DNA of 64,000 nt, from positions 1-64,000 of the forward strand of contig JAUJEB010000016.1 of the NCBI GenBank assembly GCA_030442055.1, in the 5' to 3' direction. Shown here piece after piece: positions 26,443-34,773 of this stretch (its first letter is position 1; every line of letters begins with the position of its first letter). The translations under genes were made by a program, and so were the position numbers. The notes under the pieces were generated by a model that worked only from the letters and a program-made list of their open reading frames with translations, was not told the origin of the DNA and ran no database searches. This DNA is from Agaribacillus aureus. Lineage in GTDB: Bacteria > Bacteroidota > Bacteroidia > Cytophagales > Cyclobacteriaceae.

Positions 26443-27546
26443 ATGAAAAATTTTTCTACACTTACAGCCTCTTTTTTATTGTTACCCTTGCTTGGTCTTG
26501 GCCAAAACGGCAACGATATGGATTTTGAAAGCTATAACCCTCCATCCTCACTGGTGGTACCTGAGCATCCCACAAAAAAAGCTATGTTTCCATTTATAGA
26601 TGTCCATAATCATCAGTGGCAGATGAACACCCAGGATTTGTCGTTGCTGGTTGCTGAAATGGATAAGCTGAATATGGCTGTAATGGTTAACTTAAGTGGC
26701 AAGGGATATGGCAATGATGCTTTCTTTGAAGAGGCTATGAAGAATGTTAAAGACCATTATCCTGACAGGTTCGTGATATTTACCAATATCGATTTAAAGA
26801 ATATTGACGATGAAGACTGGACGGCCAATGCGGTCAACCAACTGGCGACCGATGTAGAAATGGGGGCGAAGGGGCTTAAGATTTACAAAAGTCAAGGGAT
26901 GTTTAACAAAGATAGCCAGGGCAACAGAATAAAAATTAATGATCCGAGGCTGGATCCTGTGTGGGAAAAGTGTGGAGCGTTAGGGATACCGGTTTTAATT
27001 CACGCAGCAGATCCAAGACAGTTTTGGGAGACTCATGATCAGAACAATGAACGGTGGCTGGAATTGAAATTAAAACCCAGAAGAAAACGAAGCCCTAACG
27101 ACCCGGCTCCATGGCAAACGATTATCAGCGAGCAGCACGACATCTTCAGGAGGCATCCCGGCACTACGTTTATTAACGCCCACCTGGGTTGGTATGGCAA
27201 CGATCTGGCAAGCCTTGGCAAGCTCATGGACGAACTGCCGAATATGTATACCGAGATTGGTGCGGTAATTGCCGAACTTGGCCGCCAACCGAGAAATGCC
27301 AGAGCATGGTTTATTAAATATCAGGACCGGGTTATGTTTGGCAAAGATTTTTGGAACCCAAAAGAATACCCGACTTATTTTAGAGTCTTGGAAACGGCCG
27401 ATGAATACTTTCCATATTATAAAAAATACCATGCTTACTGGAAGATGTATGGCCTGGATTTGCCTCAGGAGGTGCTTAAGAAGCTTTATTACAAAAATGC
27501 TTTGAAAGTCATTCCGGGAATTAATCAGGAAGCATTCCCGGAATAA
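26443..27546 (+). CDS. Exported amidohydrolase (Amidohydro_2 family)
   Basis: The start is placed at the ATG of MKNFSTLTASFLLLPLLGLGQ, which begins a cleavable signal peptide, giving 367 residues. Metal-binding motifs of the TIM-barrel amidohydrolase family are visible: DVHNHQW near 50, LKIYKSQG, PVLIHAADP, FINAHLGWYG and a late MFGKDFW with the final Asp. The family hydrolyses or decarboxylates small carboxylated or lactone substrates. The enzyme should act in the periplasm. It converges on the lipoprotein gene at 27552 with only 5 bp between stops. Substrate unknown. Confidence 0.88.
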   Translation: MKNFSTLTASFLLLPLLGLGQNGNDMDFESYNPPSSLVVPEHPTKKAMFPFIDVHNHQWQMNTQDLSLLVAEMDKLNMAVMVNLSGKGYGNDAFFEEAMKNVKDHYPDRFVIFTNIDLKNIDDEDWTANAVNQLATDVEMGAKGLKIYKSQGMFNKDSQGNRIKINDPRLDPVWEKCGALGIPVLIHAADPRQFWETHDQNNERWLELKLKPRRKRSPNDPAPWQTIISEQHDIFRRHPGTTFINAHLGWYGNDLASLGKLMDELPNMYTEIGAVIAELGRQPRNARAWFIKYQDRVMFGKDFWNPKEYPTYFRVLETADEYFPYYKKYHAYWKMYGLDLPQEVLKKLYYKNALKVIPGINQEAFPE

Positions 27547-27551
27547 CCGGC

Positions 27552-27938
27552 TTATAGCCCTGTGACCCTGGCTGCGGTCATGACAAATTCGTCACCATTG
27601 GCCGCCACAGATCCGGTGAAAGTTTCTCCTTCAAAAAGACCTTTTATGTCTATTGAAATACCAATTCCTGATAGGTATACGCTGGCTGTCAATTGATTAT
27701 CGACAATTTTTAAATTTTCCAGGTTGCCTTCTCCATAGTTGTCGGTTACCAGGGTGCCGGTGAAACCCTCATCGCCGTCAGCAATGTTCATCACACCTTT
27801 TCCATCGCCTGCCGGTGTGTCTTTTACAACGTAATTCCACGCGCCGGCCGGGCTGTACTTGTTTTTAAGTGAAGCACACCCCGAAACAAAAAATAACGTC
27901 AGGGTGATTACCAGATAGTGCTTGTAGTTAATTTTCAT
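27552..27938 (-). CDS. Small lipoprotein, function unknown
   Basis: This 128-residue protein has a clear lipoprotein signal (hydrophobic core about 8-18, then FVSGCAS, Cys21). The mature part is beta-rich and acidic, with SPAGAWNYVVKDTPAGDGKGVM followed by repeated strands (FTGTLVTDN, FTGSVAANGDEFVMTA), like a small barrel or lipocalin-like fold. It is 46 bp downstream of the endonuclease/phosphatase-like gene on the same strand. I do not recognise a function. Confidence 0.75.
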   Translation of the reverse strand: MKINYKHYLVITLTLFFVSGCASLKNKYSPAGAWNYVVKDTPAGDGKGVMNIADGDEGFTGTLVTDNYGEGNLENLKIVDNQLTASVYLSGIGISIDIKGLFEGETFTGSVAANGDEFVMTAARVTGL

Positions 27939-27984
27939 TTTGAAAGGATTTTGTTAATGTTTCTATTTTATGAAAATACTAATT

Positions 27985-29031
27985 TTATTCCAATGTATAG
28001 TTAACCATCACCGGAAAATGATCGGTAAGATTCATATGTTTTAACACCTGGTGATTTAACACACTGATTTTCTTGTCTGCATATTGATGATCAATTCTCA
28101 AAAATGGAATTTTGCCATTGTAAGTGATCCCAAATCCGTTACCAGCGACTTCAAAGGAGTTGTTTAGGTGGTCGTTAAAAGCTTTATATATGTAGCTGTA
28201 AGGGGTTTCATTAAAATCCCCGGCCAGAATGATTTTATAAGGGCTTGCCAATAGGTGTTCCTTTAAAAAGCCAGCTTCGGCCGCCTTCACTTCGAACCCT
28301 TTTTTCATCTTTTTAATAAAGGTTTTTAAAGAATGTGCTTCTTCGCGGGCTTCCTTGTCATCAACGAGTCCCATTGAAAACAGATGTGTATTATATACCC
28401 TGATTGTATCGGTGAGAACCAGTAGGTCGGCATAGATAGCGATAACTTCTTCTTCGCCATTCCTAACAGTGCCGGAGCCCATCAGTGGGTATTTGCTAAA
28501 GATAGCAACACCTGCAGTGGTAAATTTATTTTCCTCACTCCGGCTTTTGTAAAACAAATGCCGGTAGGTGGAGCCCAATAGTTTGGATTGCGTATCAAAT
28601 GATTTAATGGTGGGATAGCTGCAATATTCCTGAATGCAAAGTATGTCGGGACTCACTTTTTCCAGATCGTCGGTAATGGCTTTGAAGAATGCTTTGTCTT
28701 TTGAACCTTTTCTCGGGTACGGGTTGAAACAATTTACATTGTAACTCATGACAGAGAATTGTTTTTTTGTCTGCGTGGTATTCAAGGTAAGAGAATAGCT
28801 GGCCTGAATGTGCTTCAAGCCGGCGATAATGGTGATAAGAGATAGCAACAACCGTATATTGCCTTTGGCGATCCAGAAAAACAGGAAAATGAAATTTAAG
28901 ATCATGAAGACCGGTATAGCGTAGGCTATAAAACCCAAATACCAAAAGTATTGCGGGGAAATATAGGCTGCCACGTAGGCAATTATTGTGAAAGAGGCAA
29001 TTACCAGGTTTATTTTAAAAATTGGTTTCAA
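27985..29031 (-). CDS. Membrane-anchored endonuclease/exonuclease/phosphatase-family protein
   Basis: This 348-residue protein has three N-terminal hydrophobic helices (about 8-75), then an EEP catalytic domain. Motifs are: MSYNVNCFN (Asn), CIQEYC (metal-binding Glu), YNTHLFS (His), ILAGDFNETP (Asp, Asn) and DHFPVMV (Asp-His). The active domain probably faces the periplasm. Family members cut phosphodiester bonds in DNA, lipids or nucleotides. The Bacteroidota form with TM helices has no fixed substrate. Confidence 0.9.
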   Translation of the reverse strand: MKPIFKINLVIASFTIIAYVAAYISPQYFWYLGFIAYAIPVFMILNFIFLFFWIAKGNIRLLLSLITIIAGLKHIQASYSLTLNTTQTKKQFSVMSYNVNCFNPYPRKGSKDKAFFKAITDDLEKVSPDILCIQEYCSYPTIKSFDTQSKLLGSTYRHLFYKSRSEENKFTTAGVAIFSKYPLMGSGTVRNGEEEVIAIYADLLVLTDTIRVYNTHLFSMGLVDDKEAREEAHSLKTFIKKMKKGFEVKAAEAGFLKEHLLASPYKIILAGDFNETPYSYIYKAFNDHLNNSFEVAGNGFGITYNGKIPFLRIDHQYADKKISVLNHQVLKHMNLTDHFPVMVNYTLE

Positions 29032-29207
29032 GCTATTGAGGGGTAAAATGATTGAGATGTTTAAAAGATCATCAAAAAAAACGTTGCTAAAATAACGGAC
29101 AGGCCTTTATTTGATCAAATATTTTGTTCTTTTTTGCAAAAGCTTACATGACAATTAATCATCAAATCTTAGAAATATAAGCTGAGGATTTTTTAAAGCT
29201 ACGATAT

Positions 29208-29223
29208 TGGCACATTTTATGCT
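29208..29223 (+). promoter_or_regulatory. Sigma-54 (-24/-12) promoter-like element
   Basis: TGGCACA-TTTT-ATGCT matches the consensus TGGCACG-N4-TTGCW at 13 of 15 non-N positions or so judged by eye, with GG and GC separated by the required 10 bp. A transcript would start near 29234, about 18 nt before the lipoprotein start at 29252. The strand and distance fit that gene. Confidence 0.6.
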
Positions 29224-29251
29224 AAATTTTAATTGTTATGAATCATTATAA

Positions 29252-29737
29252 ATGTTCATGATTAAAACAAACACTGTGCTTAAGCAGCCGTATCTTTTGG
29301 GGCTGTTTTTGCTGCTGATCCTGACAGGATGTGATAAGTATCCGGAACCTCAATTCGATAAAATCAGCGAATTGAAGGTGCATAACGTTGACAAAGAGTT
29401 CATTACCCTAAAAGGTAGGGCGCTGTTTCAAAACCCCAATAAAATAAACTACAAGGTAAAAAAGATCAGCGTCGGGGTTATTTACAAGGAAAAAAACATC
29501 GCAACAATAAACAATACGGCAAAAACAAGAGTGACCGCCGGACAGGAATTTGAAATACCTTTTACGGTAGAAGTACCGACAAAAGCGTTTAGAAAAAATA
29601 TTTTAGCAGACCTTGTCAATATTCTTAATGGAAAAAATGTAGATCTGAAATTTAATGGAATTTTGACAGTTTCTAAATTTGGTATTAACAAAAATGTACC
29701 GATCGACTATAATAAAACCATTAGGTTAAAACTTTGA
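29252..29737 (+). CDS. LEA14-like (WHy domain) lipoprotein
   Basis: This 161-residue protein starts at 29252, or at 29258 (MIKTNTV). The signal ends LLLILTGCDKYP with a good lipobox. The mature part (KVHNVDKEFITLKGRALFQNPNKINYKVKKISVGVIY) has the LEA type 2/WHy pattern: a single beta-sandwich with the 'NPN' turn. Such proteins are linked to stress or envelope protection, but their role in bacteria is not settled. The gene stands alone behind a sigma-54-like promoter. Confidence 0.85.
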   Translation: MFMIKTNTVLKQPYLLGLFLLLILTGCDKYPEPQFDKISELKVHNVDKEFITLKGRALFQNPNKINYKVKKISVGVIYKEKNIATINNTAKTRVTAGQEFEIPFTVEVPTKAFRKNILADLVNILNGKNVDLKFNGILTVSKFGINKNVPIDYNKTIRLKL

Positions 29738-29883
29738 TAATGATCTAAAATAACTGCTAAACTTACCAGTACAATTGTTAACCTGATTTGGGTTTTTAAT
29801 TATAACTGGCATTAACTAATTTTCAACATTTTAAAACAGTTGCTCAAGCGCTACGTTAATTAATTGAAACGAATAAGTGGAAA

Positions 29884-31971
29884 ATGAGATTTAAATTAAA
29901 TGTAATTATTCCTGCCTTTGCATTTTTTGTGCTGTTTAGCTCTTACACGCCAAAAGATAAGGTATTAGATAAGAATGAGGTATTGCTCAAACTGATTATG
30001 CAAAGTCTTAATCAGGGACATTATCAATCGCAGATCATTGATAATGACTTTTCGACTAAGGTTTTTAATCATTATTTGCAGCAAATTGATGGTAGTAAAA
30101 AATATCTTACCAGCAAGGACATTGAAAAGCTTGGCGCTTTCAAGACGGAGATTGATGAACAGATCAATAAAGGCACCTACGAATTTTTCAAACTATCTGA
30201 AAAATTGATGAGCAAGAGGATCCAAGAGGCGGGCGTGTATGCAGACGAGATTTTAAGTAAGCCATTTGATTTTTCAAAGGATGAGTCTATTGAATTTGAT
30301 GATACCAAGAGAAGCTACGCGGAAGGTGAGGAAGCTGTAAAAGAGGTATGGCGCAAATTTTTGAAATATCGTACCCTGTTTATACTCGAAGATCTAATTT
30401 CCAAGGAGGATGAAAAAGCGAAGACGGACAAAAGTTTTAAAAGGACTCCCTTTGAGGAATTAGAGAAAAAGGCCAGGGAAAGTGTCAGAAAAAGCCAAAA
30501 AGAGCAACAGAATGGCATGGCAAAGATCGACGAAAGCGATTGGTTATCGATTTACCTCAATTCCATTACTACTATTTATGATCCGCACACGGCTTATTTT
30601 CCTCCGGAAGATAAGGAAAACTTTGATATAGCCATGTCGGGCCAGCTCGAAGGTATAGGTGCCAGATTGTCCAGCAAGGGCGGATACATCGTGGTAGCGG
30701 AAATTGTACCCGGAAGCGCCTGCTGGAGACAGGGGAAACTAAAAGCGGGGGATAAAATTCTGAAAGTTGGTCAGGGATCCGAAGAGCCGATTGATGTAAC
30801 CGATATGCGGGCGGATCACGCGGTGAAATATATCCGAGGCAAAAAAGGAACAGAGGTACGGTTGACCGTGCAACAGGTAGATGGAAATATTATTACCATA
30901 CCGATTATAAGAGATATTGTAGTGCTGGAAGAAACCTATGCAAAATCAGCCGTAATAAACAACCAGGGTTACATAAACTTACCTAAGTTTTATGCCGACT
31001 TTACAGGCAATGGCGGCAGGGATTGCAGCGATGATGTAAAAAATGAGATAGAAAAGCTCAAGGCCGAAGGTGTGGAGGGTATCATTCTGGATCTCAGAAA
31101 TAACGGCGGCGGATCTCTGCAGGATGTTGTTGAAATGGCGGGCTTGTTTATCAAGGAAGGTCCAATTGTACAGGTAAAAGCCAAAGTTGGTAAGCCCAGG
31201 GTGTACTCCGATACCGACGAGAACATTTATTATGACGGACCGCTTGTTGTCATGGTAAACACCTATAGCGCTTCAGCCTCTGAAATTCTGGCGGCAGCCA
31301 TGCAGGATTATGGAAGAGCGGTGATAGTAGGTGGAAGCCCAACAACCTTTGGTAAGGGAACGGTACAACGAGCCTTTGATCTGGACGGTTTTGTTTCGGA
31401 GGCTTACAATGAAATTAAACCCCTGGGAGCTCTGAAGCTGACGTTACAAAAATTTTATAGAATCGACGGCGGTGCTACACAATTAAAGGGAGTTACCCCC
31501 GACGTTATTCTTCCGGATACGTGGTCCTATCTGAATGTGGGAGAAAAAGACCAGGAGTTTCCAATTCCATGGGATGAAATTGGTCCTTTGCAATATGATC
31601 AGTGGGGAAATTCCGTAACCACGCAACTAGGCGGCATTCAGCAGAAAAGCGCTGAACGAATCCGGAAAAATGAAATTTTTAAATTGATCGATGAAAATGC
31701 CAAAAGGTATAAAATCCAGCAAGAGGATACCAAATATCCATTGTCTATCGAAAAATATCAGGCAAAGATTTCCAGGATAAACGAGGAATCCCGGAAATAT
31801 GATGATATGTTGCAGAAACTGGATGATATGCAGGTGTCATTTTTGAAAGCGGATATCTCCAAAATAAATGCGGATGAAGTGACCAAGGAAAAGATGGAGC
31901 GATGGAAACAAAATTTGGAAAAAGATGTTTACATCAACGAGGCGATTGCCATACTTGATGACATAAAATGA
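29884..31971 (+). CDS. prc: Carboxy-terminal processing (tail-specific) protease, S41 family
   Basis: This 695-residue periplasmic protease has an N-terminal signal segment (about 6-21), a helical N-domain, a PDZ domain (about 245-335, GQLEGIGARLSSKGGYIVV..), then the S41 peptidase core. The core carries catalytic Ser in NTYSASASEILAAAMQ and Lys in TTFGKGTVQ. A C-terminal helical DUF3340-like domain ends the protein. It matches the long Prc/Tsp form, which trims or degrades periplasmic proteins from the C terminus. The gene stands alone and is followed by a terminator. Confidence 0.95.
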   Translation: MRFKLNVIIPAFAFFVLFSSYTPKDKVLDKNEVLLKLIMQSLNQGHYQSQIIDNDFSTKVFNHYLQQIDGSKKYLTSKDIEKLGAFKTEIDEQINKGTYEFFKLSEKLMSKRIQEAGVYADEILSKPFDFSKDESIEFDDTKRSYAEGEEAVKEVWRKFLKYRTLFILEDLISKEDEKAKTDKSFKRTPFEELEKKARESVRKSQKEQQNGMAKIDESDWLSIYLNSITTIYDPHTAYFPPEDKENFDIAMSGQLEGIGARLSSKGGYIVVAEIVPGSACWRQGKLKAGDKILKVGQGSEEPIDVTDMRADHAVKYIRGKKGTEVRLTVQQVDGNIITIPIIRDIVVLEETYAKSAVINNQGYINLPKFYADFTGNGGRDCSDDVKNEIEKLKAEGVEGIILDLRNNGGGSLQDVVEMAGLFIKEGPIVQVKAKVGKPRVYSDTDENIYYDGPLVVMVNTYSASASEILAAAMQDYGRAVIVGGSPTTFGKGTVQRAFDLDGFVSEAYNEIKPLGALKLTLQKFYRIDGGATQLKGVTPDVILPDTWSYLNVGEKDQEFPIPWDEIGPLQYDQWGNSVTTQLGGIQQKSAERIRKNEIFKLIDENAKRYKIQQEDTKYPLSIEKYQAKISRINEESRKYDDMLQKLDDMQVSFLKADISKINADEVTKEKMERWKQNLEKDVYINEAIAILDDIK

Positions 31972-31991
31972 TAGCAGTATAAAGCCTAAAT

Positions 31992-32020
31992 AAAAAGTCT
32001 GCCCATGGGTAGACTTTTTT
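31992..32020 (+). terminator. Rho-independent terminator after prc
   Basis: AAAAAGTCT-G-CCC-AT-GGG-T-AGACTTTTTT forms a 9-bp outer stem plus an inner CCC/GGG pair. The T-run is part of the 3' arm and the A-run part of the 5' arm, so it works in both directions. Confidence 0.85.
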
Positions 32021-32049
32021 GTTATTAAAATACCCAAATTAACCTGTAT

Positions 32050-33552
32050 ATGTCCTGTCGACTATTCATTCTTTTACTCCTGTGCAATTGGCAACTTGTG
32101 GCAAAAACCTACTACGTCAGTGAAGATGGGTTGTTAATTAATAAGGGAACCGAGGAAAGTCCCTTGCCATTTGATTATTTCGAAAGATCCAGGAATCATG
32201 CCGGTGATATATTTATTGTGATGGACGGGGTATATCCAAACCACTGGATTACAAGAATTTATGGTGAGAAAAACCGCCCTGTCATTATTAAGTCTGAAAA
32301 CTGGCTCGGGGCAGACCTCGTGGGGATTAAAGAAAAAAGAGACAATACCCGCAAAATTTTACAAATTAAAGGTGATTATTCCTGGTTTGTAGATTTTGAA
32401 ATCTATGAAAAGGAGGCGTCTAACAGGATAAGAAATAATGGTGAAGAATTCTACTTTTCCGATGGTGTGCATTTGTACGGTAAAGGGGGAAAGGTAATCA
32501 ACTGTGTGGCCCATGACGTGCTCATTGGTTTTTCAACCTGGTCTGCAGCCCTCGAGGGAGAGATTTATGGGTGCCTGGCGTACAATATCGGCTGGAATGA
32601 CCTCGAGTCCTCCAGGAAAAACAAAGGGCATGGACACGGGTATTATGTTCAGAACAAAGCCGGGCAAAGTACTTACAAGAAACTAGCCTTAAATATAGTT
32701 TGGGGAACCGGCAGTGAAGGATTTCATTCCTATACCCAAAAAGGAAATATTGAATACTTTCACTTTGAAAACAATCTCGCCTATAATTTAATAGGCTTCA
32801 ATCAAAGCAGGTCGATCGGAAGAGGTTTTATCCTTGGAGGTTATCAACCTGTGACCGGCCTGAAGCTTATCAACAATCACCTTTATAAAGTGAGTTTGCA
32901 GGTCGGTTATGGCGCTAATTATCCGATTATATCCAAAAACGTCAGCATAACGCAAAATTATCTGATAGAAAGTAAAATCAACCTTTATTATCTGGAGGAC
33001 ATGAAATACTTCGCCGATAATTTTATAGTGTCCTCAGATTTATTGCTGACTGCCATCCAGGACCGGGAGAAGTCGGATAATACCTGGGATTGGCCATTTA
33101 AAGACAATAAAATACATCTTGTTGATCGTTCCGGTTCGTTACGCATTGGCATTCAAGAGCTTACGGTAAAAGGAACAAGGTACGTACCACTCGATGAAAG
33201 CAAATGGAAAAATAATTTTAACGAGGTAACCACCAAGGTGCCAGCCTCAAAAGCCTTTTTGTATCAGAATAAATATAATCCCGACAGGGCGCTTGTCTAT
33301 GTTTATAACTTTAAGTCTCTGGACAACTTCCCGGTGGAGATGGGAAAGTTTCTGGAAAAAGGGGAAAAATTTGAGGTCAGAGACATAGAAAATATTCATA
33401 AAATCATTTATCAGGGAGTTTATGAGGGACAGCCGGTACATTTGCCAATGAATTTGACAGAACTGGCTGAGCTAAGTGGAAATTTGCCTAAGGAACACGC
33501 AAAACACTCCGATAAGCGCTTTAATGCATTTCTGATAAAAAAGGTCAATTAA
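32050..33552 (+). CDS. Secreted right-handed beta-helix protein
   Basis: This 500-residue protein has a short signal peptide (about 2-19, ending QLVAKTYYVSEDG). The repeated strand-turn pattern with Asn ladders (GGKVINCVAHDVLIGF, EYFHFENNLAYNL, GLKLINNHLYKVSLQVG, NVSITQNYLIESK) is typical of a parallel beta-helix of the pectate-lyase/pectin fold. Such proteins bind or cleave polysaccharides. Known catalytic triads are not obvious, so enzyme activity is not claimed. The C-terminal 120 residues form a separate beta-rich part. No neighbour clearly belongs to it. Confidence 0.82.
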   Translation: MSCRLFILLLLCNWQLVAKTYYVSEDGLLINKGTEESPLPFDYFERSRNHAGDIFIVMDGVYPNHWITRIYGEKNRPVIIKSENWLGADLVGIKEKRDNTRKILQIKGDYSWFVDFEIYEKEASNRIRNNGEEFYFSDGVHLYGKGGKVINCVAHDVLIGFSTWSAALEGEIYGCLAYNIGWNDLESSRKNKGHGHGYYVQNKAGQSTYKKLALNIVWGTGSEGFHSYTQKGNIEYFHFENNLAYNLIGFNQSRSIGRGFILGGYQPVTGLKLINNHLYKVSLQVGYGANYPIISKNVSITQNYLIESKINLYYLEDMKYFADNFIVSSDLLLTAIQDREKSDNTWDWPFKDNKIHLVDRSGSLRIGIQELTVKGTRYVPLDESKWKNNFNEVTTKVPASKAFLYQNKYNPDRALVYVYNFKSLDNFPVEMGKFLEKGEKFEVRDIENIHKIIYQGVYEGQPVHLPMNLTELAELSGNLPKEHAKHSDKRFNAFLIKKVN

Positions 33553-33604
33553 CAGTCTTAATCTCCCATTCGCAGCTAAAAGCTTTATTGAAATGAATAA
33601 TTTT

Positions 33605-33635
33605 TTTGATACCTTCAATTAATGGTATAATTTTG
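33605..33635 (+). promoter_or_regulatory. Bacteroidota-type housekeeping promoter of the TPR-thrS operon
   Basis: A -33 TTTG (33605-33608) and a -7 TAATTTTG (33628-33635, consensus TAnnTTTG) are separated by exactly 19 bp. The predicted start lies about 13 nt before the ATG at 33655. Confidence 0.7.
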
Positions 33636-33654
33636 CAATTTATCGCTTGGTATT

Positions 33655-34767
33655 ATGAAAATATCTCAGTTATCGGTTTACTTTTTTGTGGCGTTTGCAG
33701 CCTCCCTTTTTGGGTGTGATGCCGACTATTCCCAAAGTAAAATGCCGGATCGGCCAAGGATTGACGAGAATTTTTATAAGTTAAGTATTGAGGCCATTAA
33801 CCAATCGATTGAAAACTCTCCTTTCAATGCGGAGGCTTATTACAAAAAAGCCAAATTGCTTAACCACCTGAAAAACTACAAAAGTGCCAGGATCAACATT
33901 GAAAAAGCAATTAGCCTGGATAAGAGTAAGGCTGATTACTATTTTTTCCTGGCGCAAAACCAGTTTCAAAACAACGAAATCAGAGAGGGACTGGAAGCAG
34001 CGCATAAAGCTGAAAAAATGGGCGTTGACTCTCCGGACCTTTACCATCTACTGGCCGATCTTTACCTCACGGAAAGTCAATTGACCAAGGCCATGGAATA
34101 CAATTCAAAATCGCTTGTGACCGATAAAAGCGGCCTAAATTACTATCAACGCGGTGCTATATTGCTGGCTGGGAAAGATACGGCTTCAGCTGTCGAAGTC
34201 TTTCTTCGAAGTATCCGGCATGACTCACTCTACAGCGCTACTTATGATCAGCTCACCAAATTGTATCTTGGGAAAAAAAGCCTGGACAGTGCTCAATTGT
34301 ACCTGAACAAAAATCGCAAGCTTAATCCGGATAATTTAAGGATCTGGTTTGACCAGGGTATATTGTACAGGCTTAAAAAACAGGATGACAGCGCGAAGAT
34401 GATTTATCTTTCTATCATCCAGCAAGATAGCCTGGCGGCCCGGTCGATGGTCAAAATGAGCGAGCTGCATTTTGATCATTACCGCAATGACTCCGCCTCG
34501 TTTTACGCAGAGAAGGCCCTGGGAATCCGGGAAAATCTTCTGGGGGCTATGTTGATGCAAGGAAGAATATTAGGGAGGAGGCAGTATTTCAGGCAGGCCC
34601 GTGAGAAATTCGAAGAAATATTGGCGGTAGACTCCACTTATGAACCAGCAAAGGTAGCGTTGGTTCAGCTAAATCGTAGGCAATCCTACCTGAAGAGATT
34701 GGAGCGGGAAAGACAGGAGAATCAACAAATTGAAATTTTAACACCAAAGAGAATAAAACCGGAATAG
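33655..34767 (+). CDS. TPR-repeat lipoprotein
   Basis: This 370-residue protein has a lipoprotein signal (core about 7-19, then LFGCDAD). The mature part is made of about eight tetratricopeptide repeats (NAEAYYKKAKLLNHLKNY, KADYYFFLAQNQFQNN, SPDLYHLLADLYLTES and so on), a superhelix for protein binding. It ends with a charged tail. It probably sits on the periplasmic face of the outer membrane. It is the first gene of the thrS operon, 6 bp before thrS, so its expression tracks translation genes. Partner unknown. Confidence 0.88.
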   Translation: MKISQLSVYFFVAFAASLFGCDADYSQSKMPDRPRIDENFYKLSIEAINQSIENSPFNAEAYYKKAKLLNHLKNYKSARINIEKAISLDKSKADYYFFLAQNQFQNNEIREGLEAAHKAEKMGVDSPDLYHLLADLYLTESQLTKAMEYNSKSLVTDKSGLNYYQRGAILLAGKDTASAVEVFLRSIRHDSLYSATYDQLTKLYLGKKSLDSAQLYLNKNRKLNPDNLRIWFDQGILYRLKKQDDSAKMIYLSIIQQDSLAARSMVKMSELHFDHYRNDSASFYAEKALGIRENLLGAMLMQGRILGRRQYFRQAREKFEEILAVDSTYEPAKVALVQLNRRQSYLKRLERERQENQQIEILTPKRIKPE

Positions 34768-34773
34768 AATTAA

